A DNA stretch of 64,000 nucleotides from positions 1,116,001-1,180,000 of the forward strand of contig JAHRBC010000002.1 in assembly GCA_022702545.1 (NCBI GenBank), in the 5' to 3' direction. The notes beneath the pieces are model-generated. The model was not told where the DNA came from, ran no database searches, and saw only the letters and a program-made list of their open reading frames with translations. The DNA comes from Phycomyces nitens (Eukaryota > Mucoromycota > Mucoromycetes > Mucorales > Phycomycetaceae). Position numbers and translations under genes: made by a program. Positions 1 through 8,148 of this stretch are shown piece after piece; the stretch's first letter is position 1; each line of letters begins with the position of its first letter.

Positions 1-1263
1 CGTGCCGACACTGTTCAGTCTTTTCATAAAGGCTTTGGTCACTCAGGACTGGTGACCATGATGGATATGTTGAAGCCTTGTTACTAGTGGCCCACCATGC
101 GTAATGACTTGAAAGAATGGTTGAGCTCGTGCCCTGAATGTCAATTAAACGCAAGGAAGGATGGCCAGCACCATGACGAGATGCACCCATTGAAGGTTCC
201 CGAAGCATTCCAGCGATGGCATCTAGACTTCATTGGCAGACTTCCCGCAACCTTAAAAGGAAACCGGTGGATCCTTGTTGCCGTCGACTACACCACCAAC
301 TGGCCAATTGCCCGCGCTGTCCCAGTAGCATCTGCTGAAGCCGTGGCCGACTTCATTTATGAAGAGATCGTGATGCGTTTTGGGTGTCCAGGCAAGATTC
401 TAATGGACCGTGGGGCCAACTTTACAAGCAAACTAGTAGCCACCTACTTAAGTTGTATCAAGACCAACCACTGCCTCACCTCTGCCTTCCACCCACGCAC
501 CAATGGTAAGTGTGAGCGCCTCAACAGAACCCTCAAGCAAATGTTGCGCAAGTACACGAATGGTGCTCTCCACCGCTGGGATGAATTCCTGTTTGCTGCC
601 CTGTGGGCCTGCCGCATCCGCACCTACTCTACTACTGGCTACAGTCCATTTTTCCTCACGTATGGCCGCCATCCTGTTCTCCCTGGGGATCCGCAACTGC
701 CTTATTTGGACACAGTCACTTCTGAAGACCCTCAGGCCATTGCTGATAAGACTGCTGATCAACTTGAAAACGTAGGAAGAGCACGTGAAGCTGCAGAGCT
801 ACGCATGCGAGTGATGAGTGAGAAGGATAAAGAGAAATGGGATGCCGTGATCAAGAAAGTGTCATTCGAGATTGGCGACCATGTCAAACTCATGCACGAA
901 GGCCGTTTTGGTTTGGAACCTCGGTTCAAGGGTCCTTTTGTTGTCATGAACAAGAACAATAATTATGGGACATACCAGTTGAAGACCATGGAAGGCAAGC
1001 CTCTCGCGTCCTGGGTCCATGTTGACCGCCTGTACAAGACCCACGGTGACACCCCTCATGACACGTGGTACAACCCGACCGCCTCTCGTTCAGCTTGGCG
1101 CGCTGCGATGCGACTTCTGGATACTGAGGTCCCCAACGATGCCATTGACCCTGTGGCTTCTCCCGACGATACTAGTGCTCGTAGACGATCACAAAGCCAG
1201 GAGGGGGGTAATGTCAGAGTTGACATTGGTAACCAAAATCGGCTTTTAGTAGATAACCAGTAA
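1..1263 (+). pseudogene. Old Ty3/gypsy copy, 3' part of pol (integrase)
   Basis: This is the C-terminal part of a Ty3/gypsy polyprotein whose 5' portion lies outside the window. The reading frame is open from base 1 but has an in-frame TAG at 85-87, where the intact relative at 3057-6554 encodes Trp, so the longest ATG-started piece is 97-1263. Seen in order: the His and Cys pairs of the zinc-binding HHCC domain (CPECQ), the DDE core (WHLDFIG, MDRGANF, TNGKCERLN) and a GPY/F-type tail (FKGPFVV). The protein is clearly related to, but diverged from, the younger element downstream. A G-rich tract (1201-1208) just before a TG at 1212 marks the probable polypurine tract and start of its 3' LTR, so pol runs about 50 bp into the LTR. 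A nonsense-broken, inactive copy. Confidence 0.9.
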
Positions 1264-1554
1264 TGGTTGACCTTGTTGGGTAAACACTCAGACCTTGCCG
1301 ATTGGTCTTCTTGCATATGTTTTGGAAAATGTCTCAAATGTCTCAAATGTCTTAGATTGCAAATATCTTGTCAGTATATCCTACTGGACAATCATCATCT
1401 AAGACATATTAAAGTAGCTATACATTTAGCCTTAAATCCGATTATATTTTGTATAAATAGTAAAAGGATTTGTCTCAATAAAAAGTATCTATATTCTATC
1501 TAAAAACTATTCTCTAAACTTGACGATCCCCAGTGGTATTGATTCTGCGACTTA
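1212..1554 (+). repeat. Left part of the old gypsy 3' LTR, split by the younger element
   Basis: The sequence begins with TG directly after a polypurine tract and contains a TATA-like box (tgtataaatag near 1450) and an AATAAA signal near 1478. It stops at the target site of the young element at 1554. The missing right part reappears at 6871-6940 and ends in the same cgaca as the young LTR. Boundaries are inferred because the matching 5' LTR is outside the window. Confidence 0.6.
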
Positions 1555-1866
1555 TGTCGGACATTATTTTGATGAATCCGTAAAATCTGAAGATGATTAA
1601 CCGCAGTACTTCTTTACGCGCAGTAACATCGTCCTGAGCATTAACCGCAGTACAATGTCTCTTCTTTTATTAAAATATCATATAATAGCTACTGCGGATA
1701 ATGCGCAGTATTAGTTAGAAAACTATATAAGATAACCAAAGTCATAACAATAAAAAGGTATCTTTTATCCTCTCTTTGATTTTACGTATACTCCTGTTTC
1801 CCCAGTGGGATTGACCTTTTGGCTTTGTTATAGTAAAAGGAAGACCATCCCAGATCAGGAACGACA
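1555..1866 (+). repeat. 5' LTR of young gypsy element
   Basis: 312 bp, starts TGTCGG and ends ACGACA. A TATA box (tatataa, 1724-1730) and AATAAA (1749-1754) lie close together, so the U3-R boundary is probably near 1750. The sequence matches the 3' LTR at 6555-6866 throughout. Confidence 0.93.
1596..1710 (+). promoter_or_regulatory. Repeated CGCAGTA motifs in LTR U3
   Basis: Within U3 the 14-mer attaaccgcagtac occurs twice (1596-1609, 1640-1653). Shorter gcgcagta copies lie at 1618-1625 and 1703-1710, and an inverted tactgcgg at 1690-1697, all upstream of the TATA box at 1724. Repeated and inverted short motifs at this position look like binding sites for a host transcription factor. That role is inference. 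Confidence 0.45.
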
Positions 1867-1868
1867 AT

Positions 1869-1880
1869 TGGTAGCTGAAG
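1869..1880 (+). other. Primer binding site (tRNA-iMet type)
   Basis: TGGTAGCTGAAG begins two bases after the 5' LTR. It matches the TGGTAGC-type start complementary to the CCA-ended 3' terminus of eukaryotic initiator tRNA-Met, the usual primer for Ty3/gypsy reverse transcription. Confidence 0.7.
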
Positions 1881-1905
1881 CTATTTTTCCTCCTAAGAAA
1901 CTTTG

Positions 1906-3036
1906 ATGGATCCGGTTGAAAGACACCAAAAGACATCTGACAATAAAACACTTAGCCAGTTCGAGATTGAAGAACGAGTCCAGAACTTGTTACCCAGTGA
2001 ACTAGTAACCGACTACAAGAGGAACAGGCGTGTACCACACATACCCGAAGAACAAAGACTTAAGAATACTCCTGCACGAGAAGAAAAGTGGTCCGAACTT
2101 GCCCAACATCTTGCCGCAACACTTACAGGAAAGAATAAACAACCCGAACAAATGACCCCTCCACCGGTTACAGTTACTGCCGAAGCCATTGCAGCAGCCG
2201 TGGCCGAGGCAATGAAAGCCATTACTGCCCAACAAGACTCGCGAGCAGAACGCATAAAGCAACCCGATTGTTTTAGAGGAGAACGCTCTGCCGCAGCAGT
2301 AGATGGTTGGCTTCGTGCAGTTGAACGTTACACGACCTACTACCATTTTACCCCGACCAGAGCTTGCGAATTCGCAGTCAACCTCCTCCGAGAACGAGCA
2401 GACACATGGTGGAGACGCATGGAACTTAAGGACAACCACCCAACTACTTGGGAAAGCTTCAAACTTGCCCTGTCTGGAGAATTCCGCCCGGTCTACTCTC
2501 TTCAAACTGCCCGTGATCGTCTTGCCAGGCTGTACCAAACTGGGTCCGTGGCAGAATACATTGATGCCTTCCAGGATATACAATTGGAACTGCCCGGAAT
2601 GAATGGCGAGGAAGCATTGGACAAGTTTGTCCGCGGACTACATCCAAGTGTTCGTGGAAATGTTCTTGCTGCTCGACCTGTTGATGTGGACGATGCTTGT
2701 AACATAGCACTAGCATATGCCAGTGGACTACAGATTGGACGCCAAGATTACTACGCACCGATGCCACAGCCACAGCAATACCAGCCACAGTACCAACAGC
2801 CGTACCAGCAACAATATGCACAGTACCCCGGACCCGAGCCCATGGAGTTGGATGCAATAAATGGACGCCGCAATGGATACCAACCTCGTCAGGCGCCCAA
2901 TCGATCTACGGCAACATGCCACTGGTGTGGAAAGACGGGACATATCAAGCGAAACTGCCGTCAACGCCTAGCTGTGATCAAGCAACTGGATGAAGAACAC
3001 CGAAAAAAGCAGGATTTTCGCGAAACACAACCGTAA
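1906..3036 (+). CDS. gag: Gag polyprotein of Ty3/gypsy element
   Basis: A 376-aa capsid/nucleocapsid protein that packages the element RNA. The first ATG after the primer binding site is at 1906. The central region (about residues 110-260, with FRGERSAAAVDGWLRAVERY and TWWRRME) is the retrotransposon-gag domain. A Gln/Tyr/Pro-rich linker follows, then one zinc knuckle C-x2-C-x4-H-x4-C (CHWCGKTGHIKRNC) about 25 residues before the end. The basic C-terminus fits RNA binding. The stop is TAA. Pol lies in the -1 frame 20 bp downstream, so Pol is made either by recoding or by reinitiation. No damage seen. Confidence 0.93.
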   Translation: MDPVERHQKTSDNKTLSQFEIEERVQNLLPSELVTDYKRNRRVPHIPEEQRLKNTPAREEKWSELAQHLAATLTGKNKQPEQMTPPPVTVTAEAIAAAVAEAMKAITAQQDSRAERIKQPDCFRGERSAAAVDGWLRAVERYTTYYHFTPTRACEFAVNLLRERADTWWRRMELKDNHPTTWESFKLALSGEFRPVYSLQTARDRLARLYQTGSVAEYIDAFQDIQLELPGMNGEEALDKFVRGLHPSVRGNVLAARPVDVDDACNIALAYASGLQIGRQDYYAPMPQPQQYQPQYQQPYQQQYAQYPGPEPMELDAINGRRNGYQPRQAPNRSTATCHWCGKTGHIKRNCRQRLAVIKQLDEEHRKKQDFRETQP

Positions 3037-3056
3037 CGGGAGGTCGGTTGTGTACA

Positions 3057-6000
3057 ATGGAAGAAAATTCCTCCCCACAGGCCAGTATTAATAATGAGCC
3101 TATTGAACAATTGAATAATAAAGACACTTTTGACCAGTACAAAAATGTTATCAATAAGAAACCTAAGACAATCACTGAGGAGATCTGTGATCCCTGTCTC
3201 ACAGCCGACCAAACCTTCTTGGAAGATCTTCATGCCGCTGTAGATACTGACTTGCCATTATACGCTGCTACACTCAACGGACAACAAATCCTGGTTCTTA
3301 TTGACAGTGGTGCCAGTGCCAACTATGTGTCACCACAGATCGTCCACTTGGCAACACATGTGACATCAATTCCTGGCCGATCTGTTGAAACTGCTGGTGG
3401 ACACAGTATTCGAATTAATCAAAAAGCTACACTTCCTCTATCCCTTAATGGTTATGCAGATACTGTCGACGCTTTTGTGTTCCCTACAAAATTTGACTTG
3501 ATTCTTGGACGCACCTGGTTGCAGCAAGCGAAACCAATTCCTGATTGGCACCATGATCATTGGATTCTCCGTAAAGATGGTCAAGAAATTGTCCTACGCC
3601 CACATGGAACTCGTCCGATGAAACCACACCTTGCCTACCTCATCTCGGCAAAGCAAGTCCAGAAACTGTCTAGGAGGGAGGAGGCTGAATGTTTCTTGTT
3701 GCACATAAAATCACCAAAAGAAACAACCAATGATGAACAGTGGATGAAGTTGGTCAAGGAGTTCGACGACGTTTTTCAGGACGGTTTGCCCGGTTTACCC
3801 CCAAACCGTGATGTTCAGCATGTTATAAATACCGGAGATGCCTACCCTGTCAACAAACCACCCTTCAAGATGAGCCCCAGAGAACTCGACGAACTCAAGA
3901 AACAATTAAAGGAACTCCTAGACCTAGGTCTTATCCGTCCTAGCTCGTCTCCATGGGGTGCTCCAATATTGTTTGTAAAGAAGAAGAATGGCGAAATGCG
4001 TATGTGTGTTGACTACCGTGCCCTGAACAAGGTCACCGTACGAAACAATCACCCACTGCCCCGCATTGACGAATGTTTAGAACGACTACATGGAGCCAAT
4101 CACTTCACTAGTCTAGACCTAAGAAGCGGTTACCACCAAGTGAAGATTCAAGAATCAGATGTGCCCAAGACAGCATTCAACACCCGATATGGTCAATACG
4201 AGTTCCTGGTCCTTCCTTTCGGTCTCACTAATGCTCCACCAACTTTCCAGCATCTCATGAACAAAGTTCTAGGAGATTGCTTGGATAAGTTTGCGCTGGT
4301 TTACTTGGACGATATCTTAATTTTCAGCAAGACCCCTACCGAGCATGAGGAACATGTGCGACATGTACTCAACCAACTACGTGAAGCCAAACTAATTGCC
4401 AATTTCAAGAAATGTGAATTCAATAAGAAGGAACTAACTTTCCTTGGGTTTAATGTATCGGCTCAAGGTATCCTCCCGTCGCCTGATAAAGTGAAGACAG
4501 TACAAGAATGGACGCCACCCACCAATGTACAAGAAGTCCGCCAGTTCATTGGTCTAGCACAACATTACCGACGATTCATCCCTGGATTTGCAGGAATTGC
4601 CTCACCACTAACCGACTTAACCAAAGGCACAGGACCAAAAAGGCGCCCAGTTGTGTGGACAGACACGTGTCAAACCAGTTTTGACATCCTCAAGGACAAG
4701 CTGAGCTCTGCACCGGTACTTCTAGCCCCTAACATGGACAAGCCTTTCCGCATCGAGACAGATGCCTCGGATTTTGGTGTCGGTGCTGTGCTGATGCAAG
4801 AAGACGATGAAGGAATCTGGAAGCCTTTGGCATTTGAATCAAAGAAACTATCCAATGCAGAACGGTCATACCCAGCCCAAGAACGAGAACTACTTGGTAT
4901 TCTGCACGCCTTGCGTACCTGGCGGTGCATGATTGAAGGAAAACCATTCACGGTATATACGGATCATTTACCACTCAAGTATTTCCGTAGCCAGGTTAAG
5001 CCAACACCACGTCTAGTTCGATGGATCGCTGAATTTGAGTTGTATGATCCGATCATTCAATACAAACCAGGAAAGGAAAATGGTGTTCCCGATGTGCTCT
5101 CTCGTCTTGATGGCCCAGAATGTGATGCGTCCTTAATCGAATCAATGGAACCGGAATACCTGTATATAGTTCCTGACTCCCAGACATCCGATTGGCCAAA
5201 GTTCTATGCTCGCACCGAGAGTGAATGGCCTGAAGATATAAAGGATTTACTACACAGACAACGCAACAAGTTCGTGGTTCATGATCAGAAAGTTTTCCGC
5301 CTGGTCAAGATTGGTGATACAGTACAAGAAATCCGTTTTGCCTTGTTTGCAAAACGTGCCGACCTCGTTAACAGTTTTCACAATGGTTTTGGACATGCTG
5401 GCGAAGTAACCGTATACGACTTGATGAAGAAGCGTTGGTGGTGGCCAGGAATGAGAAGCCAGATCCAGGAGTGGCTTGGCAAGTGCCCTCAGTGTCAACT
5501 TGCATCAAACGCTGAACGTAACATACACCATGCTCCTATGGAACCATTGGATATTCCCCCTGCTTTCTCTCGCTGGCATCTGGACTTCATTGGTGAGCTC
5601 CCAAACACTGTGAATGGAAATCGCTGGATTCTGGTTGCTGTTGACTATGCCACCAATTGGCCCATTGCTCGTGCTGTCCCTGCCGCTACTGGCGAAGCAA
5701 TTGCAAACTTCCTGTATGAAGAAATTGTGATGCGCTTTGGGTGCCCAAATGAAATTCTTACTGACCGTGGTGCCAATTTCATGTCCCATATCCTGAGTTT
5801 CTATATCAAGAAAATCAAGCTGCATCACAAACTGACTTCGGCGTTCCATCCAAGAACTAATGGAAAGTGCGAAAGACTGAATGGCATACTCAAACAGATG
5901 TTGCGTAAGTATGTGCATGGAGCAATCAATCGTTGGGACGAATATTTGGAAACTGCCCTTTGGGCCTGCAGAATTAGAAAGCACCGAACCACTGGTTTCA

Positions 6001-6554
6001 GCCCGTTCTTCCTGACCTATGGTCGCGAACCTCGTCTTCCAGGTGACCCCTTGCGCCCATTCATGGACATGTCTATCCCCAACGATCCCACAATGATTTC
6101 TGACGGCGCTATCCCTTTTCTTCGTAAGCTTCAACAAGCTCGCATGGATGCTGATGCTCGAGTAGCCGTAAACAGTCAACAAGACAAGGAAAGATGGGAC
6201 TCTATTATGAAACCGCACCAGTTTGCAATTGGTGAACACTTGTTGCTGCGACATGAGAACAAGTTTGGCCTGGAATACAACTGGATGGGGCCGTACATTG
6301 TTGTTGACAAGAACTTTGACAAGAACATATACAAGTTGACTACTATGGAAGGTGTGCCTTATACTTCCTGGGTCCATGCCGATCGCCTCAAGATTGCTAA
6401 ATCTGATGACTTTAAGAAGACATGGTATCATCCAACCCCTGCCCGTGCCCAGATGCGTCGTGACCTTGCCTTGGATGCCTCTTCTGCCTTGCCGTTTTCC
6501 CTTGTGGATTCCTTTGTGGTTGATCGAGGACTATCAACAGTTTCGGGAGGGTGA
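3057..6554 (+). CDS. pol: Pol polyprotein (protease, RT, RNase H, integrase)
   Basis: Intact 1,165-aa polyprotein from the first ATG of the frame. Seen in order: aspartic protease (LIDSGAS, about residue 83), reverse transcriptase (CVDYRALN, then catalytic VYLDD at about 416-419), RNase H (TDASDFGVGAV near 570) and integrase. Integrase shows the His-His-Cys-Cys zinc domain (GFGHAG, CPQCQ), the DDE residues in WHLDFIG, LTDRGANF and NGKCERLN, and a GPY/F module (MGPYIVV). No chromodomain is visible. Pol is -1 relative to gag. The TGA stop (6552-6554) abuts the 3' LTR, so the last codons are also the polypurine tract. Everything needed for autonomous retrotransposition appears present. Confidence 0.95.
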   Translation: MEENSSPQASINNEPIEQLNNKDTFDQYKNVINKKPKTITEEICDPCLTADQTFLEDLHAAVDTDLPLYAATLNGQQILVLIDSGASANYVSPQIVHLATHVTSIPGRSVETAGGHSIRINQKATLPLSLNGYADTVDAFVFPTKFDLILGRTWLQQAKPIPDWHHDHWILRKDGQEIVLRPHGTRPMKPHLAYLISAKQVQKLSRREEAECFLLHIKSPKETTNDEQWMKLVKEFDDVFQDGLPGLPPNRDVQHVINTGDAYPVNKPPFKMSPRELDELKKQLKELLDLGLIRPSSSPWGAPILFVKKKNGEMRMCVDYRALNKVTVRNNHPLPRIDECLERLHGANHFTSLDLRSGYHQVKIQESDVPKTAFNTRYGQYEFLVLPFGLTNAPPTFQHLMNKVLGDCLDKFALVYLDDILIFSKTPTEHEEHVRHVLNQLREAKLIANFKKCEFNKKELTFLGFNVSAQGILPSPDKVKTVQEWTPPTNVQEVRQFIGLAQHYRRFIPGFAGIASPLTDLTKGTGPKRRPVVWTDTCQTSFDILKDKLSSAPVLLAPNMDKPFRIETDASDFGVGAVLMQEDDEGIWKPLAFESKKLSNAERSYPAQERELLGILHALRTWRCMIEGKPFTVYTDHLPLKYFRSQVKPTPRLVRWIAEFELYDPIIQYKPGKENGVPDVLSRLDGPECDASLIESMEPEYLYIVPDSQTSDWPKFYARTESEWPEDIKDLLHRQRNKFVVHDQKVFRLVKIGDTVQEIRFALFAKRADLVNSFHNGFGHAGEVTVYDLMKKRWWWPGMRSQIQEWLGKCPQCQLASNAERNIHHAPMEPLDIPPAFSRWHLDFIGELPNTVNGNRWILVAVDYATNWPIARAVPAATGEAIANFLYEEIVMRFGCPNEILTDRGANFMSHILSFYIKKIKLHHKLTSAFHPRTNGKCERLNGILKQMLRKYVHGAINRWDEYLETALWACRIRKHRTTGFSPFFLTYGREPRLPGDPLRPFMDMSIPNDPTMISDGAIPFLRKLQQARMDADARVAVNSQQDKERWDSIMKPHQFAIGEHLLLRHENKFGLEYNWMGPYIVVDKNFDKNIYKLTTMEGVPYTSWVHADRLKIAKSDDFKKTWYHPTPARAQMRRDLALDASSALPFSLVDSFVVDRGLSTVSGG
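6543..6554 (+). other. Polypurine tract overlapping pol stop
   Basis: The run cgggagggtga directly precedes the LTR start TG at 6555. A purine run at this place primes plus-strand DNA synthesis in LTR retroelements. Here it also encodes the last Pol residues and the TGA stop. Confidence 0.8.
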
Positions 6555-6866
6555 TGTCGGACATTATTTTGATGAATCCGTAAAATCTGAAGATGATTAA
6601 CCGCAGTACTTCTTTACGCGCAGTAACATCGTCCTGAGCATTAACCGCAGTACAATGTCTCTTCTTTTATTAAAATATCATATAATAGCTACTGCGGATA
6701 ATGCGCAGTATTAGTTAGAAAACTATATAAGATAACCAAAGTCATAACAATAAAAAGGTATCTTTTATCCTCTCTTTGATTTTACGTATACTCCTGTTTC
6801 CCCAGTGGGATTGACCTTTTGGCTTTGTTATAGTAAAAGGAAGACCATCCCAGATCAGGAACGACA
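6555..6866 (+). repeat. 3' LTR of young gypsy element
   Basis: 312 bp, TG...CA, identical by eye to 1555-1866, followed by the CTTA target duplication at 6867-6870. Confidence 0.93.
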
Positions 6867-6870
6867 CTTA

Positions 6871-6940
6871 GTTACAAGTGCCAGAAAAGAAATACCAGAT
6901 CGATACCTGACAGGAAGAACAACCCAGATCCAAAACGACA
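6871..6940 (+). repeat. Right part of the old gypsy 3' LTR
   Basis: This continues the LTR interrupted at 1554. It contains cccagatccaaaacgaca, which parallels the young LTR end cccagatcaggaacgaca. It ends at 6940, leaving 18 bp (6941-6958) before the tRNA-Ser 3' end. Those 18 bp contain the A-runs that would be the tRNA's T-rich Pol III terminator on the minus strand. Confidence 0.55.
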
Positions 6941-6958
6941 AAAATTAGCAAAAGATGT

Positions 6959-7040
6959 CGTCGACTGCAGGATTTGAACCTACGCGGGCAGAGCCCATGT
7001 GATTTCTAGTCACACTCCTTAACCACTCGGACAAATCGAC
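6959..7040 (-). tRNA. tRNA-Ser (anticodon AGA)
   Basis: An 82-nt type II tRNA reading UCU codons. On the minus strand the 7-bp acceptor GTCGATT pairs with AGTCGAC (two wobble-type pairs), then G discriminator. The A box is TGTCCGAGTGG. The anticodon stem TGTGA/TCACA closes a CTAGAAA loop giving anticodon AGA. A long variable arm (TGGGCTCTGCCCGC) is typical of serine tRNAs, and the T arm holds B box GGTTCAAATCC. No intron. T-runs follow downstream as Pol III terminator (A-runs at 6949-6953 and 6941-6945 on the plus strand). The gene is intact although transposons abut both ends, because the LINE insertion duplicated its first 15 nt. Confidence 0.95.
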
Positions 7041-7266
7041 GACGGCTCTTTCGCTTAAGGATTTTTTTACCCCAAAAAATTTCCTTTTATAGTAATTTTA
7101 CCGAACTTTCCATCCATCCTAACCAACACTGCCAACAACTACGCATCCATCGCCTACCACGCCCCATCCCGCCTCCGTAGCAAGTTTTCCATTAAGCTTA
7201 CCAGTCCAAGCACCCACTGTCCAAGTTTCAGCCCAAACGAACGACATTTATTTTCCCCGATTCCCG

Positions 7267-8148
7267 ATGTCATCTTCAATGATGCCCCCAATCCCAGGCG
7301 CATCAAATGAGCTCATGTCTTTTTTGGCCTCCATGTTGACCCGCCTTGACAACACTGAGAAGCTTGCTGTCCAAGTGAAGGCTCTTGAAGCCGAGAACAA
7401 CCGCCTCCAAGCAGAATTGGCGGACACCCGAAAACGTCTTGAGCAGGCTACGACCTCTCAAACCTCCCTTCCCCTGGGCAATAGCCCAAATGTTTCAACC
7501 TCCGACCCCGCCCCAAATCCCAGTTCCCAGGAACCAGGATTGGAAGCCTCCACTTGGGCTGCCAAGGCCAGCGTCAACCGCCCCCCTCCTGCCCGTAAGG
7601 GTCCTTCCCCACGCCGAGTTGCTGCTTCTCAGCGTATTTTCACTGCGGCCTCTGGCCCCCTTGGATATAAATACGTTTATATTCCTCGCTCCCGTCGCCT
7701 TACCCACAGGGAAGTGCGTAGCTCCCTCCGCACCCTTGGTATTGACACTGCTCGTCTGTTGGACATTAATTTCCCTGCTCGTGGAGTTGTTGGCATACTG
7801 GTCCACCTCCAGTTCATTGACGAATTTGAGGCACAACTCAATAGAGCCAAGGTGGAGATCATTGGTGACTTTGATCCCGTTGACCCACAACACTTGGCAG
7901 ACCCCAAGTACCACGATCTCCCTCTGGACGAGCGGGCAAATACTGCCATTCAAGTACAGAATGCGCGTTGTCTCCAGACCCTCAAGTTCCTCCGCCCCCA
8001 TGTTGCCCTCCCAGTTGCCCACTTCTTTGTTGAAGAAGGGTGGATTAGCTCTGATGAGGTGCCTCCCCGTTCTGCTCTTGGTGGGGATGCTGAACAACTG
8101 TTTAAGAGAAAGCGCACTCTCGATCCAAGCAGCCTCATGGAAGAATGA
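7267..8148 (+). CDS. LINE ORF1 protein
   Basis: 293 aa from ATG 7267. A predicted coiled coil (about residues 20-60, heptads such as LAVQVKALEAENNRLQAEL) is followed by a Pro/Ser-rich linker and a basic C-terminal half of unassigned fold with no CCHC knuckle. By position and architecture it is the LINE ORF1 protein, expected to bind the element RNA and multimerise. Its TGA stop (8146-8148) overlaps the ORF2 ATG (8145-8147) as ATGA, which suggests ORF2 is translated by termination-reinitiation. The ORF is intact. Confidence 0.82.
   Translation: MSSSMMPPIPGASNELMSFLASMLTRLDNTEKLAVQVKALEAENNRLQAELADTRKRLEQATTSQTSLPLGNSPNVSTSDPAPNPSSQEPGLEASTWAAKASVNRPPPARKGPSPRRVAASQRIFTAASGPLGYKYVYIPRSRRLTHREVRSSLRTLGIDTARLLDINFPARGVVGILVHLQFIDEFEAQLNRAKVEIIGDFDPVDPQHLADPKYHDLPLDERANTAIQVQNARCLQTLKFLRPHVALPVAHFFVEEGWISSDEVPPRSALGGDAEQLFKRKRTLDPSSLMEE

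Larger units (their letters stand above)
1555..6866 (+). mobile_element. Full-length young Ty3/gypsy LTR retrotransposon
   Basis: A 5,312-bp element with two 312-bp LTRs that read as identical base for base (1555-1866 and 6555-6866). It has an initiator-tRNA-type primer binding site, intact gag and pol, and a polypurine tract at the pol stop. The host duplication is CTTA (1551-1554 and 6867-6870), or ACTTA if the last LTR base is shared. Identical LTRs and undamaged genes imply a recent insertion. It lies inside the 3' LTR of a diverged relative, 92 bp from a tRNA-Ser gene. Order protease-RT-RNase H-integrase assigns it to Ty3/gypsy (Metaviridae-type) rather than copia. Confidence 0.95.

Noticed and set aside
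2002..2583. 193-aa minus-strand frame opposite gag
   Set aside because: Shadow of an intact gag gene; no motif and Cys/Gly composition typical of antisense translation.
5505..6431. 308-aa minus-strand frame opposite the gypsy integrase
   Set aside because: Shadow of pol; the plus strand carries unmistakable integrase motifs.
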